From the NCBI RefSeq assembly GCF_000974485.1, contig NZ_BBOM01000004.1:372001-436000 (forward strand): a DNA stretch of 64,000 bases, read 5' to 3'. The notes beneath the pieces are model-generated. The model saw nothing but the letters and a program-made list of their open reading frames with translations. It did not search any database and was not told the origin of the DNA. The stretch is from Streptomyces sp. NBRC 109706 (GTDB taxonomy: Bacteria; Actinomycetota; Actinomycetes; Streptomycetales; Streptomycetaceae). Shown here piece after piece: positions 44,332 through 53,273 of the stretch; the stretch's first letter is position 1, and each line of letters starts with the position of its first letter. Both the position numbers and the translations under genes were made by a program.

Positions 44332-44868
44332 GTGGGCACCTCGGTGAGTGCGCGCCCGCCCGATGGCTGGGAATTTCTGGCACCGGAGCCGGGTCGTGGG
44401 GAGGGTACTTGGAGCCTGGGCCCATGCTGGTTCTTCTGCGGCCACCAGGTCACGGCAGTGGTGTGGCTCGGCTGCGTGACCACCGTGGGGGCCAACGCTC
44501 CGCTCTACGCGTGCGAGCCGTGCCTTGGCCTCCTTCACGCGATGGTCTGGGACTTCACCGAGGCGTCCTGGGACGCGCCGATGGATGAGGTGGGGCGGCT
44601 GCTCCCGCTGTACCCGCCGTTGGCGGCCGACGTCCCATCTGTGCCGATCCGTTACCGCAGTCGGGACCGCCCGTTCCGCACTCCGTTTGGAGCCCGGCTG
44701 TCTCGGCTGATCACCGAGCCACGCGATGAAGTCGACGACGGAGTCGCGAGCACGGCGGTTGGAGGTGCCCTCGGCGCCACGGCAGCCCAAACAGGCAGGA
44801 GCAACCTGACCGACATGTCGGCCGACGACGGAAGAACCCCCGAACGGTCATCTCCTCGCCAGAGATGA
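44332..44868 (+). CDS. conserved actinomycete hypothetical protein
   Basis: 178 residues from GTG 44332, immediately after the HATPase gene. The first half has scattered Cys and His residues (CWFFCGHQVTAVVWLGC, YACEPCLGLLH) that could bind a metal. The C-terminal ~60 residues are low complexity. I do not recognise a family; position suggests co-expression with the HATPase protein. Confidence 0.6.
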   Translation: MGTSVSARPPDGWEFLAPEPGRGEGTWSLGPCWFFCGHQVTAVVWLGCVTTVGANAPLYACEPCLGLLHAMVWDFTEASWDAPMDEVGRLLPLYPPLAADVPSVPIRYRSRDRPFRTPFGARLSRLITEPRDEVDDGVASTAVGGALGATAAQTGRSNLTDMSADDGRTPERSSPRQR

Positions 44869-44898
44869 ACCGTCCCCCGAGCAAGGGAGATCAACGCG

Positions 44899-45315
44899 AT
44901 GAGTGAACCGAACCGGCCGTTGTGGGGCGGGAGCGAGGTGGCTGAGCCGGTCTCGATCGTCCGGGGCGCGGACTGGGTGTTGTGTGAGGAACGGGGCGCG
45001 GGTGCGCCAGCGGCGATCTATGGGGCGGAGTGCTTCAGCTGCGGGCAGCGGTCGCCGCTCTTCGACGATGACGCGTTGCCCGTCGCGGTCTGGTGCCTCC
45101 AACACTCACAGCAGGAGCCGAGGCACACCCGGTACCTCTCCCGCACCGAGAAGCACTGGCGGGTTGAGCGTCGGCCGGAGGAGGCCGAGGGGGGTGGGGA
45201 CGGGCGGGCGAGCCCGGTCGGGGCGTTTCTGGACCGGGCGGTCGGGCCGGCGTTTGTCGGGGTGATGTGCCTGCTGACCGCCGCCTCCGGACTGTTGCCC
45301 GCCCTCGTCAACTGA
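44899..45315 (+). CDS. small Cys-containing protein with C-terminal hydrophobic segment
   Basis: 138 residues. AECFSCGQRSPLFDDD and VAVWCLQHSQ form a CxxC plus C-x-x-H site that resembles a small zinc ribbon, of the kind common in streptomycete regulatory clusters (possibly DUF7848). A hydrophobic stretch (GPAFVGVMCLLTAASGLLPA) ends the protein and may anchor it in the membrane. Function unknown. Confidence 0.6.
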   Translation: MSEPNRPLWGGSEVAEPVSIVRGADWVLCEERGAGAPAAIYGAECFSCGQRSPLFDDDALPVAVWCLQHSQQEPRHTRYLSRTEKHWRVERRPEEAEGGGDGRASPVGAFLDRAVGPAFVGVMCLLTAASGLLPALVN

Positions 45316-45342
45316 TAGCTGACCACGCTAGGAGAGTTACTG

Positions 45343-45804
45343 ATGTCCATGACCCTTCCGGGACCGGGCGGGCTGCCGGTCACCTTCCATATCCTGGCCA
45401 TGACCAGGGCCAACGACGCGCTGATGGTGCGTGGGGAGAAGAGTCCGGGCGACGAGGGCTGGGTCCTTCCGAACGGCACGGTGCCCGCCGGGCAGTGCCC
45501 CATCCTCACCGCCCGCAAGACCCTGACGAAGGCCACCGGCTACGACCGCGCGCTCACCGACGTACTGGCGTTCACCCTCACCACCGACGACCGGGGCGCG
45601 GTCAACGGGGTGACCTACGTCCTGGACGGAGATGTGGTGCCCGAGGTGCCGCCGATGGAACCGAACCCGAGCGTGGGGTGGGTGCCGCTGCGCGAGTTGC
45701 ACGAGCCGCCGGGGCTCTACCAGTACGCGATCATCGCCGCCGGCCGCCGCCGCGCCCTTCCGCTCCTTGTCGATGGCGACCGTCCTGAGGCTGCCTTCCA
45801 CTGA
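45343..45804 (+). CDS. Nudix-fold protein with degenerate catalytic box
   Basis: A 153-residue protein with the Nudix layout: FHILAMTRANDALMV, then GWVLPNGTVPAGQ leading into the Nudix-box position, then late strands VGWVPLRELHE. The box (normally GxxxxxE...REUxEExGU) reads GTVPAGQ and ARKTLTKATGYD, so the metal-binding Glu residues are absent. It may bind a nucleotide ligand without hydrolysing it. It precedes an XRE regulator, which fits a sensor role. Confidence 0.6.
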   Translation: MSMTLPGPGGLPVTFHILAMTRANDALMVRGEKSPGDEGWVLPNGTVPAGQCPILTARKTLTKATGYDRALTDVLAFTLTTDDRGAVNGVTYVLDGDVVPEVPPMEPNPSVGWVPLRELHEPPGLYQYAIIAAGRRRALPLLVDGDRPEAAFH

Positions 45805-45816
45805 GCACAGCACAGC

Positions 45817-46791
45817 ATGCGACCGGCCGCTGCCGACCAGTGGCGGTCGGTCGCTGAACACCACTCGAAGACAGAGGAGTCAGTCATCTTCCCCGGCCAC
45901 GCCGTCGTCGGCGCCTACCTGCGAGCCTTTCGTCGCGACCGGAAGCTGAGGCTCACCGACGCCGCCCGCACCATCGGCGCCTCCGCTGCCAGGGTCTGCC
46001 GGATGGAACTCGGCACCTCGGAGAGCAAGCCCGACGCCGTCCACGCCCTCCTCAAGAGCTACGGCCTGTACTGCCCCCGCTGCCTGAAAACCATCAACGA
46101 GCTTCTTGCCCCGCCCGCCGCACGCGATCGATTCGTCGACACCCAACCCGGCTGCCACACGCGCCTCCGTGCCTGCGAACAAGACGCCAACCGGCTCCGC
46201 TACTTCAGCTCCTACCTCATCCCGCCCGCCTTCCGCACCCACAGCTACACCACGGCCCTCCGTGCATCCGACGCCCTCAGCGCCCACCTCCCCTGGTCCA
46301 CCCACCACTCTGCCGAGCTCGCCACCGAGGTTGTCGGCCCCGACACCCCGACTCGCCGCTATGGGACCCATCTCTGGCTCCCCACCACCGGACTCACCAC
46401 CCGCGAAGCCACCCTCATTCTTGACGCGTCGGTTCTCCGACGCACCGTCGTACCCCCCGGTGTTCTCGCCGAACAATTGCGCGCCCTACGAGATGCCGCG
46501 CACCGCGGACGCCTCACCCTCCGCGTCCTCCCACTGACCGCTGGCGCCAGCGGGTACCCCGGTGCCCTCACCGAAATCACCCGCCGCAGCACCCGCCTCT
46601 ACGTCCAGCCCGCCGCCCGTTGCTTTCACTACAGCGCGTCGGGCTCCACTGCCACCTCCGCCGAATGGTGCTTCACGAACAGCGAGAACGAAGCCCTCTC
46701 CGCAGAGGGCAGCCTCGCCGCCATCGAGGAAGCCGCCATCCAACTCGCCCAACTCGCCGAGCGGGACGCAGCCGCCAGTTGGTTCTCCTGA
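45817..46791 (+). CDS. XRE-family regulator with DUF5753-like C-terminus
   Basis: A 324-residue protein. The N-terminal helix-turn-helix reads YLRAFRRDRKLRLTDAARTI, SAARVCRMELGTSE. The C-terminus has DUF5753 features (LILDASVLRRTVVPPGVLA, LTLRVLPLTAGASGYPG). A Cys pair, YCPRCLK (~residue 89), is unusual for the family. It lies 12 nt after the Nudix-like gene and may be co-transcribed. Confidence 0.82.
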   Translation: MRPAAADQWRSVAEHHSKTEESVIFPGHAVVGAYLRAFRRDRKLRLTDAARTIGASAARVCRMELGTSESKPDAVHALLKSYGLYCPRCLKTINELLAPPAARDRFVDTQPGCHTRLRACEQDANRLRYFSSYLIPPAFRTHSYTTALRASDALSAHLPWSTHHSAELATEVVGPDTPTRRYGTHLWLPTTGLTTREATLILDASVLRRTVVPPGVLAEQLRALRDAAHRGRLTLRVLPLTAGASGYPGALTEITRRSTRLYVQPAARCFHYSASGSTATSAEWCFTNSENEALSAEGSLAAIEEAAIQLAQLAERDAAASWFS

Positions 46792-46923
46792 CGAGACGAC
46801 TGGCCGCCCGGGACCTCCCGGTGCGATGGCGGACCCGGTCGCGTCTTCGGCGTGAAATAAACCTGTGCTGAAAGGTTTTCCCAAATTCGCCGTCGCTGAA
46901 GTGGGCTAATTGACCCTGCCCGG

Positions 46924-46939
46924 GCCTGACTTGTCAGGC
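46924..46939. promoter_or_regulatory. perfect 7-bp inverted repeat, possible operator
   Basis: GCCTGAC-TT-GTCAGGC lies in the intergenic region about 50 bases before the lipoprotein gene that opens the pilus region. The 2-base loop and lack of a T-run make an operator more likely than a terminator. Confidence 0.4.
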
Positions 46940-46988
46940 ATCATGGCCGCACAGCATGGTGCTCGGGTATCGCAGGGGGTCGGGTTCG

Positions 46989-47504
46989 GTGAATTGGCGG
47001 GCGGCGCTTTCCATGGCGTTCGTGGCCGGCTTGGTGGCGTGCGGGAGTTCGACGGATTCCGGCCGGGCTGAGCAGGTCGATCCGGAACCTCCTTCCCCGT
47101 CCGTGACGCCTGTGGAAGAGGATGAGGCCGTTGCGGCCTACACAGCGATGTGGGAGGACGCGGCCGTGGCCTCGCGAACCTCGGACATCGATCACCCCAG
47201 GTTGGATGACCACGCTGCGGACAATGGGTTGATGCTTCTCGAATTCATTATCTCCTGGAACGCCGATAATGGGCATGTCGCCAGAGGGCGCCCCTCGCAT
47301 GAGGTGTCGGTGGTCGAATCCTCGGCCGAACAACGGGTGTTGCAGGATTGCCTCGACGAAACCGAATGGCTTCTCTACACGCCTGAGGGAGATCCTGTGG
47401 ATGACCTTCCAGGGAACCGTCGGACGGCTCACGCCACGGTCGAGCTGCGCGAGAGCCGCTGGCTGGTCACCGACCTGTACCTGGAAGAACCAGGAACATG
47501 TTGA
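46989..47504 (+). CDS. predicted lipoprotein
   Basis: 171 residues from GTG 46989 (GGGGG ribosome-binding site upstream); ATG 46956 would add 11 residues. The N-terminus NWRAALSMAFVAGLVACGSS is a lipoprotein signal with lipobox LVAC, and an acidic, Pro-rich linker follows. The rest resembles small secreted streptomycete proteins that precede Tad pilus genes. The stop overlaps the ATG of the next gene, so it belongs to the pilus operon. Confidence 0.72.
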   Translation: MNWRAALSMAFVAGLVACGSSTDSGRAEQVDPEPPSPSVTPVEEDEAVAAYTAMWEDAAVASRTSDIDHPRLDDHAADNGLMLLEFIISWNADNGHVARGRPSHEVSVVESSAEQRVLQDCLDETEWLLYTPEGDPVDDLPGNRRTAHATVELRESRWLVTDLYLEEPGTC

Positions 47505-48370
47505 GACGCCGCAGGCACGCTCTGCTTCTTTCCACAGCTATCACCTGTCTGTTGCTTGACTCAGCGCCGCCTGCTTTTGCCAGTGGCGCCGTTCCGTCGA
47601 ATGGCGACGTGTCCTGCGAGGGCGGAAGCTGCCGCCTGACCGCTTCCACGGGGGAGCAATTTTCGGCGGCTCAGGACGCTGACCGCTCACCTGGTCGGGC
47701 TGAAGCAACTGCGAAGCCACGCCCTTCCGAGTCTGGGCCCAAGGAAATCCCGCGGCCTGACTGGGAACCTCCGCGGCCGTGCTCGGCGAACCTTTCCGGG
47801 CCGAGTGTCACGTCCGGTCTCTGCTTCGTGAAAGCTCCTACGAGGACCGGGCGCCAGCGCCAGGAGAGGCCCGTCCCCGACGCGGCCGAGGTCGGGCGTA
47901 TGGCGGTGGAGCAGTTGGAGTTGCCCTCGCCAGTCATTCACATGAGTCCGTCCGAGGATGCCTATCAGATGGTTCGGGTGCCGACGTGGTTGTGGATCGG
48001 GTCGGAGGGGTGGGGGGCGGTGGAGGAGACGGCCAGTGTTCCCGGGGTTTCTGTGACGGCGGTGGCGCGGCCGGTGCGGGTTCGTTGGTCGTTGGGGGAT
48101 GGCAGCGTGGTTGTGTGCTCCGGGCCCGGGACGCCGTTTTCGGCGGACTTCTCGCCGGGGGATGAGTCGCCGGATTGTGGATACACCTATACGCGTTCGT
48201 CGCTGGCGGAGCCCGGTGGCGTCTTTACGGTGTCTGCGGAGCTTGAGTGGGACGTCGTCTGGGAAGGCGCGGGTGAATCCGGGCGAGTCCCCGGGCTGCG
48301 TACGTCCTGGGAAGTCCCGGTAACCGTGGATGAGATACAGGCCCTGGTGGTGGATCAGCCCAGCCGGTGA
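47498..48370 (+). CDS. secreted protein of the Tad pilus region
   Basis: A 290-residue protein with a Sec signal (RRRRHALLLSTAITCLLL, cleavage probably after AFA at about residue 28). A Pro/Arg-rich linker follows. The C-terminal ~150 residues form a probable beta domain with repeated VRVRWSLGDGSVVVCSG-like strands and paired Cys (CSGPGT, PDCGYTY). It resembles the secreted proteins at the start of actinomycete Tad loci; exact function unknown. Its start is coupled to the lipoprotein gene. Confidence 0.7.
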   Translation: MLRRRRHALLLSTAITCLLLDSAPPAFASGAVPSNGDVSCEGGSCRLTASTGEQFSAAQDADRSPGRAEATAKPRPSESGPKEIPRPDWEPPRPCSANLSGPSVTSGLCFVKAPTRTGRQRQERPVPDAAEVGRMAVEQLELPSPVIHMSPSEDAYQMVRVPTWLWIGSEGWGAVEETASVPGVSVTAVARPVRVRWSLGDGSVVVCSGPGTPFSADFSPGDESPDCGYTYTRSSLAEPGGVFTVSAELEWDVVWEGAGESGRVPGLRTSWEVPVTVDEIQALVVDQPSR

Positions 48371-48422
48371 GTCCGGGGCGTTCGGCGGCCCGTTTCTTGT
48401 TCATTTTCCTCTGTGGAGTGGT

Positions 48423-49094
48423 GTGTTGAGTCCTTCCTTGTCTTCTGCGGCCACGTCGGCGCGGTCGGCGGCGCCTGCCCGGGGTGTGGCGGTGCCCGGG
48501 GTGGTGCGTCGGCGGCCCGGTTGGGTGTGGGGTGGGGCCTCGGTGTGCCTGGCGTCGGCGGTGGGGTTCGCGGCGTTGGTGGGGGAGGCCGGGGATCGGC
48601 GGGCGGTGTTGGCGGTGGCGGATGATCTGCCGGCCGGTCATGTGATCGCGCCCGGGGATCTGCGTGAGGTGCGGGTGGCGGCGGATGGTGGGGTCGTGGC
48701 CGCGAGTGAGATGCGGACGGTGGTGGGGCAGTTGGCAGCGGTGCCGTTGACGCGCGGCTCGTTGCTGGCGCCGGGGCAGGTGGCGGGCGAGGCGGCGTAT
48801 CCGCCGGAGGGGTTCTCCGAGGTGGCGTTCGCGGTGGCGGCCGGTGATGCGCCGAGGGTGGAGCGGGGGCAGCGGGTTGCGGTGTTTCCCGGGCGGCAGG
48901 CGGGAGAGGACGGTGCGGTGCCGGGCGGTGTGGTGGGCACGGTGAGCGAGGTGGCGGAGGTGGGATCCTCGACTGGGATGCGGTTGACGTTGTTGGTGGA
49001 GTCGGCGGCGGCTGAGCGTGCGGCCGTGCTGAGCCATCCCCGGGTGGCGGTGCTCTCCTCGCAGGACGGCTCGGGGGACGGGGACGAGCGGTGA
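48423..49094 (+). CDS. SAF-domain CpaB/RcpC-like pilus assembly protein
   Basis: About 223 residues from GTG 48423. One transmembrane segment (GGASVCLASAVGFAALVG) is followed by a SAF domain (LAVADDLPAGHVIAPGDLRE, LTRGSLLAPGQ). CpaB/RcpC proteins act in the periplasmic or extracytoplasmic part of Tad pili. The stop overlaps the GTG of the next gene. Confidence 0.78.
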   Translation: MLSPSLSSAATSARSAAPARGVAVPGVVRRRPGWVWGGASVCLASAVGFAALVGEAGDRRAVLAVADDLPAGHVIAPGDLREVRVAADGGVVAASEMRTVVGQLAAVPLTRGSLLAPGQVAGEAAYPPEGFSEVAFAVAAGDAPRVERGQRVAVFPGRQAGEDGAVPGGVVGTVSEVAEVGSSTGMRLTLLVESAAAERAAVLSHPRVAVLSSQDGSGDGDER

Positions 49095-49861
49095 GGCGTC
49101 TGATCGCATGCGCCTCCGTGAAGGGTTCGCCGGGGGTGACGACGACGGCCGTGGCGCTGGCCGGGGCGTGGCCAGTGGATCTCGACGGTGGGGTGCGTCC
49201 GGCGGTGGTCGAGGCCGATCAGGCCGGTGGTGACCTGGCTGCTCGGCATGGAGTCCCGCACAGTCCCGGGCTGTTGGACGTTGCGGCTGCGGCCCGGAGG
49301 GCGCAGCCCGGTTCGTTGTTGGGGGCGGCTTCGAATCTCCCGATCGGGGTGCGGGCGGTGCTGGCTCCCGCGGGTGCCGGTCAGTGCCGGGAGGCTGTGC
49401 GCCTGTTGGAGGAGGACCGGGGGCGAACACTGCGCGGTGGCCCTGAGGATCGCGGCTCGGTGGTGGTCGACGTGGGGCGCGTCGAGTCGTTGACGTCGGG
49501 GCTTGTGGCGCTGGCGGATGCGGTGGTCCTGGTGTGCCGGGCAGGCGTTGACTCGCTGGCTCATGTGCTCGCCTTTCGCGAGGCCCTCCCGGCTTGGGAT
49601 CAGCGTCGGGTCGTGCTGGCCGTGGTGGGGCCGTGCCCCTATCGGGTTGCTGAGGTCGGGGCGGCTGTGGGGGTGGAGCGGGTGGTCGTGTTGCCGTGGG
49701 CGCCGCGTTCGGCGGCGGTGTTGTCCGGCGCGGCCGTGCCGCGTCGGTTGCGCGGGTCCGGGTGGCGGCCCTCGGCGCTCGCCTCGGCGGCGGCGCGACT
49801 GGCCGAGCTGTTGGCCGAGGCCGGTATCCGGAGCGAGGACCTGGTGGGGAGCGGGCGGTGA
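49091..49861 (+). CDS. CpaE/MinD-like ATPase-fold protein of the Tad locus
   Basis: A 256-residue protein of the ParA/MinD fold; it corresponds to CpaE/TadZ, which localises the pilus machine. The deviant Walker A reads KGSPGVTTTAVALA, so the Lys usually found before TT (GGVGKTT) is Val here. The Asp of the switch (VVEADQAGGDLAARHG) is present. The reduced P-loop is common in the streptomycete version as far as I recall, so nucleotide turnover may be altered rather than lost. GTG start at 49091, 4-nt overlaps at both ends. Confidence 0.75.
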   Translation: MRRLIACASVKGSPGVTTTAVALAGAWPVDLDGGVRPAVVEADQAGGDLAARHGVPHSPGLLDVAAAARRAQPGSLLGAASNLPIGVRAVLAPAGAGQCREAVRLLEEDRGRTLRGGPEDRGSVVVDVGRVESLTSGLVALADAVVLVCRAGVDSLAHVLAFREALPAWDQRRVVLAVVGPCPYRVAEVGAAVGVERVVVLPWAPRSAAVLSGAAVPRRLRGSGWRPSALASAAARLAELLAEAGIRSEDLVGSGR

Positions 49862-51213
49862 GGGTCACGGGCGGGCCTTCGGAGTTGCTGCTGCCGGGGC
49901 AGCTGGCGCCTCCTTCGACCTGGGCGGAGGCGATCACAGAGAGCGTTCTGCAAAGGCTGGCGCAGTACGCGCACGCGAGGGAGTCGGCGGGCCTGCCGCA
50001 GGAGAGTGGTGAGGAGCATCGGGCGACGGCGGCTCGGCTGGTCGCCGACGAGTTGCAGCGCCATGCCCGCGCGGAGCTGGCTGCCGGGCGCCCCTCGCCG
50101 AGCCCTGAGGATGAGTCGGCCGCCGCCGAGAGCGTCCTCGACGCGGTGTTGGGCGCCGGCATGTTGGAGCGTCTGCTGGCGGATCCCGAGGTGGAGAACA
50201 TCACCGTCAATGGGGCCGACCGGGTCTGGCTGCGGTTGGCCGATGGGACGAAGCGTCGCGGGCCGGCGGTGGCGCGGTCGGACGAGGAACTGGTCGAGCT
50301 GGTGCGCCTGTTGGCGGCACGGGCCGGTGAGGACGAACGCCGCTTCGACCGAGGCGTTCCCAGCGTCAATGTGCAACTGCCGGACGGTTCACGGCTTTTC
50401 GCGGCGATGGCGGTGACGCGGCGGGTCTCCCTGTCGATCCGTAAACACCGCTTCACCCGGGTCACCCTGGCGGACCTGGTCCGGCTGGGCATGTGCGACC
50501 AGATGGTGGCGGATGTCCTGGCGGCGATGGTGCGGGCGCGGAAGAACATCGTCGTCGCGGGCGGCACCAACGTCGGCAAGACGACGTTCCTGCGGGCGCT
50601 GGCCTCACAGATCCCGCCCGAGGAGCGGTTGGTGACCATCGAGGACACCTTCGAGTTGCGGTTGGACGCCGACAGCCGCGCGCATCCGGATGTGGTGGCG
50701 ATGCAGGCGCGGGCGGCCAATATCGAGGGGCAGGGGGCGATCGACCAGGCGGAACTCGTGCGTTGGGCCCTGCGGATGTCCCCCGACCGCGTGATCGTCG
50801 GCGAGATCCGCGGGTCGGAGGTGGTGCCGATGTGCAACGCCATGAGTCAGGGCAACGACGGGTCGCTGTCGACCATCCACTCCTCGACCTCGCGCGGGGT
50901 GTTCACCAAGCTGGCCGCCTACGCGGCGCAGTCCCCCGAGCGGTTGTCGGCGGAGGCGACGAATCTGCTAGTCGCCTCGGCGGTGCACTTCGTCGTGCAC
51001 CTGGGCTGGGACGCGGCTCGTCGGCGGGCCGTCACCTCCATTCGGGAGGTGCTGGACGCCGACGGCAACCAGGTCGTCTCGAACGAGGTCTTCGCGCCGG
51101 GGCCTGATGGTCGCGCTGTCCTGTCCGCGCCCCTGCGGCCGGAGACCATGCGTGAGTTGGGCGACGTCGGGTTGCCGTTGGATGCCCTCAGCAGTGGATG
51201 GGGGTTGTCGTGA
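49858..51213 (+). CDS. tadA: TadA/CpaF secretion ATPase
   Basis: A 451-residue type II/IV secretion ATPase from GTG 49858. Walker A VAGGTNVGKTTFLRA (~residue 234), Asp box IEDTFEL, Walker B SPDRVIVGEIRGSE (~307) and His box SLSTIHSSTSR are all intact. It powers Flp pilus assembly. The region LLADPEVENITVNGAD matches the N-terminal TadA domain. It overlaps both neighbours by 4 nt. Confidence 0.92.
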   Translation: MRVTGGPSELLLPGQLAPPSTWAEAITESVLQRLAQYAHARESAGLPQESGEEHRATAARLVADELQRHARAELAAGRPSPSPEDESAAAESVLDAVLGAGMLERLLADPEVENITVNGADRVWLRLADGTKRRGPAVARSDEELVELVRLLAARAGEDERRFDRGVPSVNVQLPDGSRLFAAMAVTRRVSLSIRKHRFTRVTLADLVRLGMCDQMVADVLAAMVRARKNIVVAGGTNVGKTTFLRALASQIPPEERLVTIEDTFELRLDADSRAHPDVVAMQARAANIEGQGAIDQAELVRWALRMSPDRVIVGEIRGSEVVPMCNAMSQGNDGSLSTIHSSTSRGVFTKLAAYAAQSPERLSAEATNLLVASAVHFVVHLGWDAARRRAVTSIREVLDADGNQVVSNEVFAPGPDGRAVLSAPLRPETMRELGDVGLPLDALSSGWGLS

Positions 51214-52121
51214 CGGTGCACGACGTTTTCGTACCGCTGGCCGTCGTGTTGGGCGGGGCGGCGGGGGCCGGCCTGATGCTCGGCGTGGCCGGCCTTCGGC
51301 GTACGGCTGCCAGGCCCAGTGCGCGGTGGCCGGTGTGGGGCTGGTGGCGATCCTGGTCGAAGCCCCGCCTTTTCGTCGCGTTGGTGGCCGGTCTCCTGGC
51401 GGTGGCGGTGACGCGGTGGCCGGTAGCGGGCGTGCTGGTTGTCGTCGGTGTGGTCGCTCTGCCGCAGCTGCTGGGGCCGGATCGGCGGGGCGCTCGGCGG
51501 ATCGAGCGGATGGAGGCCATCGCCACCTGGACGGAGATGCTCCGGGACACACTCTCGGCCGCCGCCGGGCTGGGGCAGGCCCTGTTGGCCACCGCCCCTC
51601 TCTCACCGGGCCCGGTGCGGACAGAGGTGGCGGCCCTGGCCGACCGTATTCGCGCGGGACAGCCGTTGCCCGAGGCACTGGAACGGTTCGCGGTCGAGAT
51701 GGACGACCCGGCGGCGGACACCGTGGTGACCGTGCTGCGGGTCGCCTCGCACCGGCAGGCCGCGCAACTGGGCCCGCTGCTTGGTTCCCTGGCCGAGGCC
51801 GTGCGCGACCAGGTCGCCATGCGGCAGCGTGTCGCGGCCGGGCGTACCAGCACCCGCACGTCGATCCGCGTCTGCTGCGGTACGACGTTGACCCTGGCGG
51901 CGGGGCTGATGGTCTTCAACCAGCCCTACCTGGAGCCCTTTGGCACACCGCTCGGTCAACTGGCTCTGGCCATGGCCGGGGCCCTGTTCGCGGCCTCGTT
52001 CGCGTGGCTGCACTCCATCGCGCGCGTCAGCGAGCCACCGCGTCTGCTGTCCCGCGATAACGCTCTCGCGGATGGCGGCGCCCGGGTGATGCCGGCGCCG
52101 CGCTCGGCGGTGAGCCGATGA
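51210..52121 (+). CDS. tadB: TadB inner-membrane pilus platform protein
   Basis: A 303-residue protein from GTG 51210. N-terminal membrane segments (LAVVLGGAAGAGLMLGVAGL; FVALVAGLLAVAVTRWPV) precede a cytoplasmic T2SSF domain (WTEMLRDTLSAAAGLGQALL, ALADRIRAGQPLPEALERF). A C-terminal membrane region follows. It pairs with TadC as the membrane platform driven by TadA. Confidence 0.88.
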   Translation: MTVHDVFVPLAVVLGGAAGAGLMLGVAGLRRTAARPSARWPVWGWWRSWSKPRLFVALVAGLLAVAVTRWPVAGVLVVVGVVALPQLLGPDRRGARRIERMEAIATWTEMLRDTLSAAAGLGQALLATAPLSPGPVRTEVAALADRIRAGQPLPEALERFAVEMDDPAADTVVTVLRVASHRQAAQLGPLLGSLAEAVRDQVAMRQRVAAGRTSTRTSIRVCCGTTLTLAAGLMVFNQPYLEPFGTPLGQLALAMAGALFAASFAWLHSIARVSEPPRLLSRDNALADGGARVMPAPRSAVSR

Positions 52122-53011
52122 TCCCGATCCTGTTGGGCGCGTTCTTCGGCGCCGGTCTTGCCGTCCTCGCCTATGGGCTTCGTCCGCCGCGTCCGCATCT
52201 GGCCAGTGCGTTGGCACGCCTGAGCCGGCCAGCTCGCTCACCCGAGGATCGCGAAAAGCCCCGATCCGGCCGGCCGTTGGAACGGTGTGGTCGCGGGCTG
52301 GTACCGCTGCTGCGAACGACCGGCCTGCCGTCCTCGGCGCTCCGACGCGACCTGGTGGTAGCCGAGCGCGGCGTCGAGACGTTCCTCGCCACCAAGGCTG
52401 CCACGGCCGGGATCGGGCTCCTTCTCCCCTGGCTGGCCTGCGCCCTCTTGACCGTGGGTGTCGGCTGGACGGGCTGGTGGATGCCGACCTCCGCCAGCCT
52501 GTTGCTGGCCGTCGCCTTCTTCTTCCTCCCCGACGGTGAGGTACGCGGACTCGCGCGCCGACGCCGGGAGGAACTTCGCCACACCCTCTCCGTGGTGCTC
52601 GACCTGACGGTCATCTCCCTGGCCGGCGGCGCGGGCATCCACCAGGCGCTCCACGACGCCACCAACGCCTGCCGGGGCTGGGCCGCAGGCCAGATGCGTC
52701 AGGCGCTGGCCGCAGCCCAGGTCACCCGCACCAATCCCTGGCAGCATCTCGGCGGCCTCGGCCGGCGCACCGGCGTCAGCGAACTGGAAGAACTGGCCGG
52801 CACGGTCATGCTCGCCGGCACGGAGGGCGCGAAGGTCCGCGCGTCCCTCCAGGCGAAGGCCCAGGCGATGCGCCGACGCCAGCTCACCCAGGCCGAGGGC
52901 GCGGCCCAGGCGGCCACCGAGCGCATGGCGTTCCCCGTCCTTCTCCAGTTCCTCGGGTTCCTCACCTTCATCGGGACCCCGGCCCTCTCCCACGTCCTGT
53001 CCGGTCTGTAG
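52118..53011 (+). CDS. tadC: TadC inner-membrane pilus platform protein
   Basis: A 297-residue T2SSF protein. It has a membrane segment at the N-terminus, a central pair (GIGLLLPWLACALLTVGV, ASLLLAVAFFFLPDG), the T2SSF helix bundle (LRHTLSVVLDLTVISLAGGA, VSELEELAGTVMLAGTEGAK) and a C-terminal membrane segment. The start overlaps the tadB stop (ATGA). Confidence 0.88.
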   Translation: MIPILLGAFFGAGLAVLAYGLRPPRPHLASALARLSRPARSPEDREKPRSGRPLERCGRGLVPLLRTTGLPSSALRRDLVVAERGVETFLATKAATAGIGLLLPWLACALLTVGVGWTGWWMPTSASLLLAVAFFFLPDGEVRGLARRRREELRHTLSVVLDLTVISLAGGAGIHQALHDATNACRGWAAGQMRQALAAAQVTRTNPWQHLGGLGRRTGVSELEELAGTVMLAGTEGAKVRASLQAKAQAMRRRQLTQAEGAAQAATERMAFPVLLQFLGFLTFIGTPALSHVLSGL

Positions 53012-53051
53012 GACCAGCCCTCCCACGTTCGTTCCATCGGAAAGCACCACC

Positions 53052-53273
53052 ATGCTCCTGCTGCTCAAGCGCCTCCCCGTCCGCGTTCGCCGTCACCTGC
53101 GGACGGTCCGCCGACGCCTGTCCACCGACGGTGGATACGCCACCGAGGCCGTGATCATCACCGCCGTCCTGGCCGTCCTGGGCCTGGCGGCGGGCGGCAT
53201 CATCGCCACCAAGGTCATCGACCGCGCCAAGGGCATGGACCTGGAGGCGGAGGTCGAGATGGTCAGTGAGTAG
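53052..53273 (+). CDS. Flp-type pilin
   Basis: A 73-residue protein with a basic leader of about 26 residues, then DGGYATEAVIITAVLAVLG and a single hydrophobic helix, as in actinomycete Flp pilins. Processing is expected near GGYATE by a prepilin peptidase that is not encoded in the window. It is the likely major subunit of the surface fibre. Confidence 0.82.
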   Translation: MLLLLKRLPVRVRRHLRTVRRRLSTDGGYATEAVIITAVLAVLGLAAGGIIATKVIDRAKGMDLEAEVEMVSE

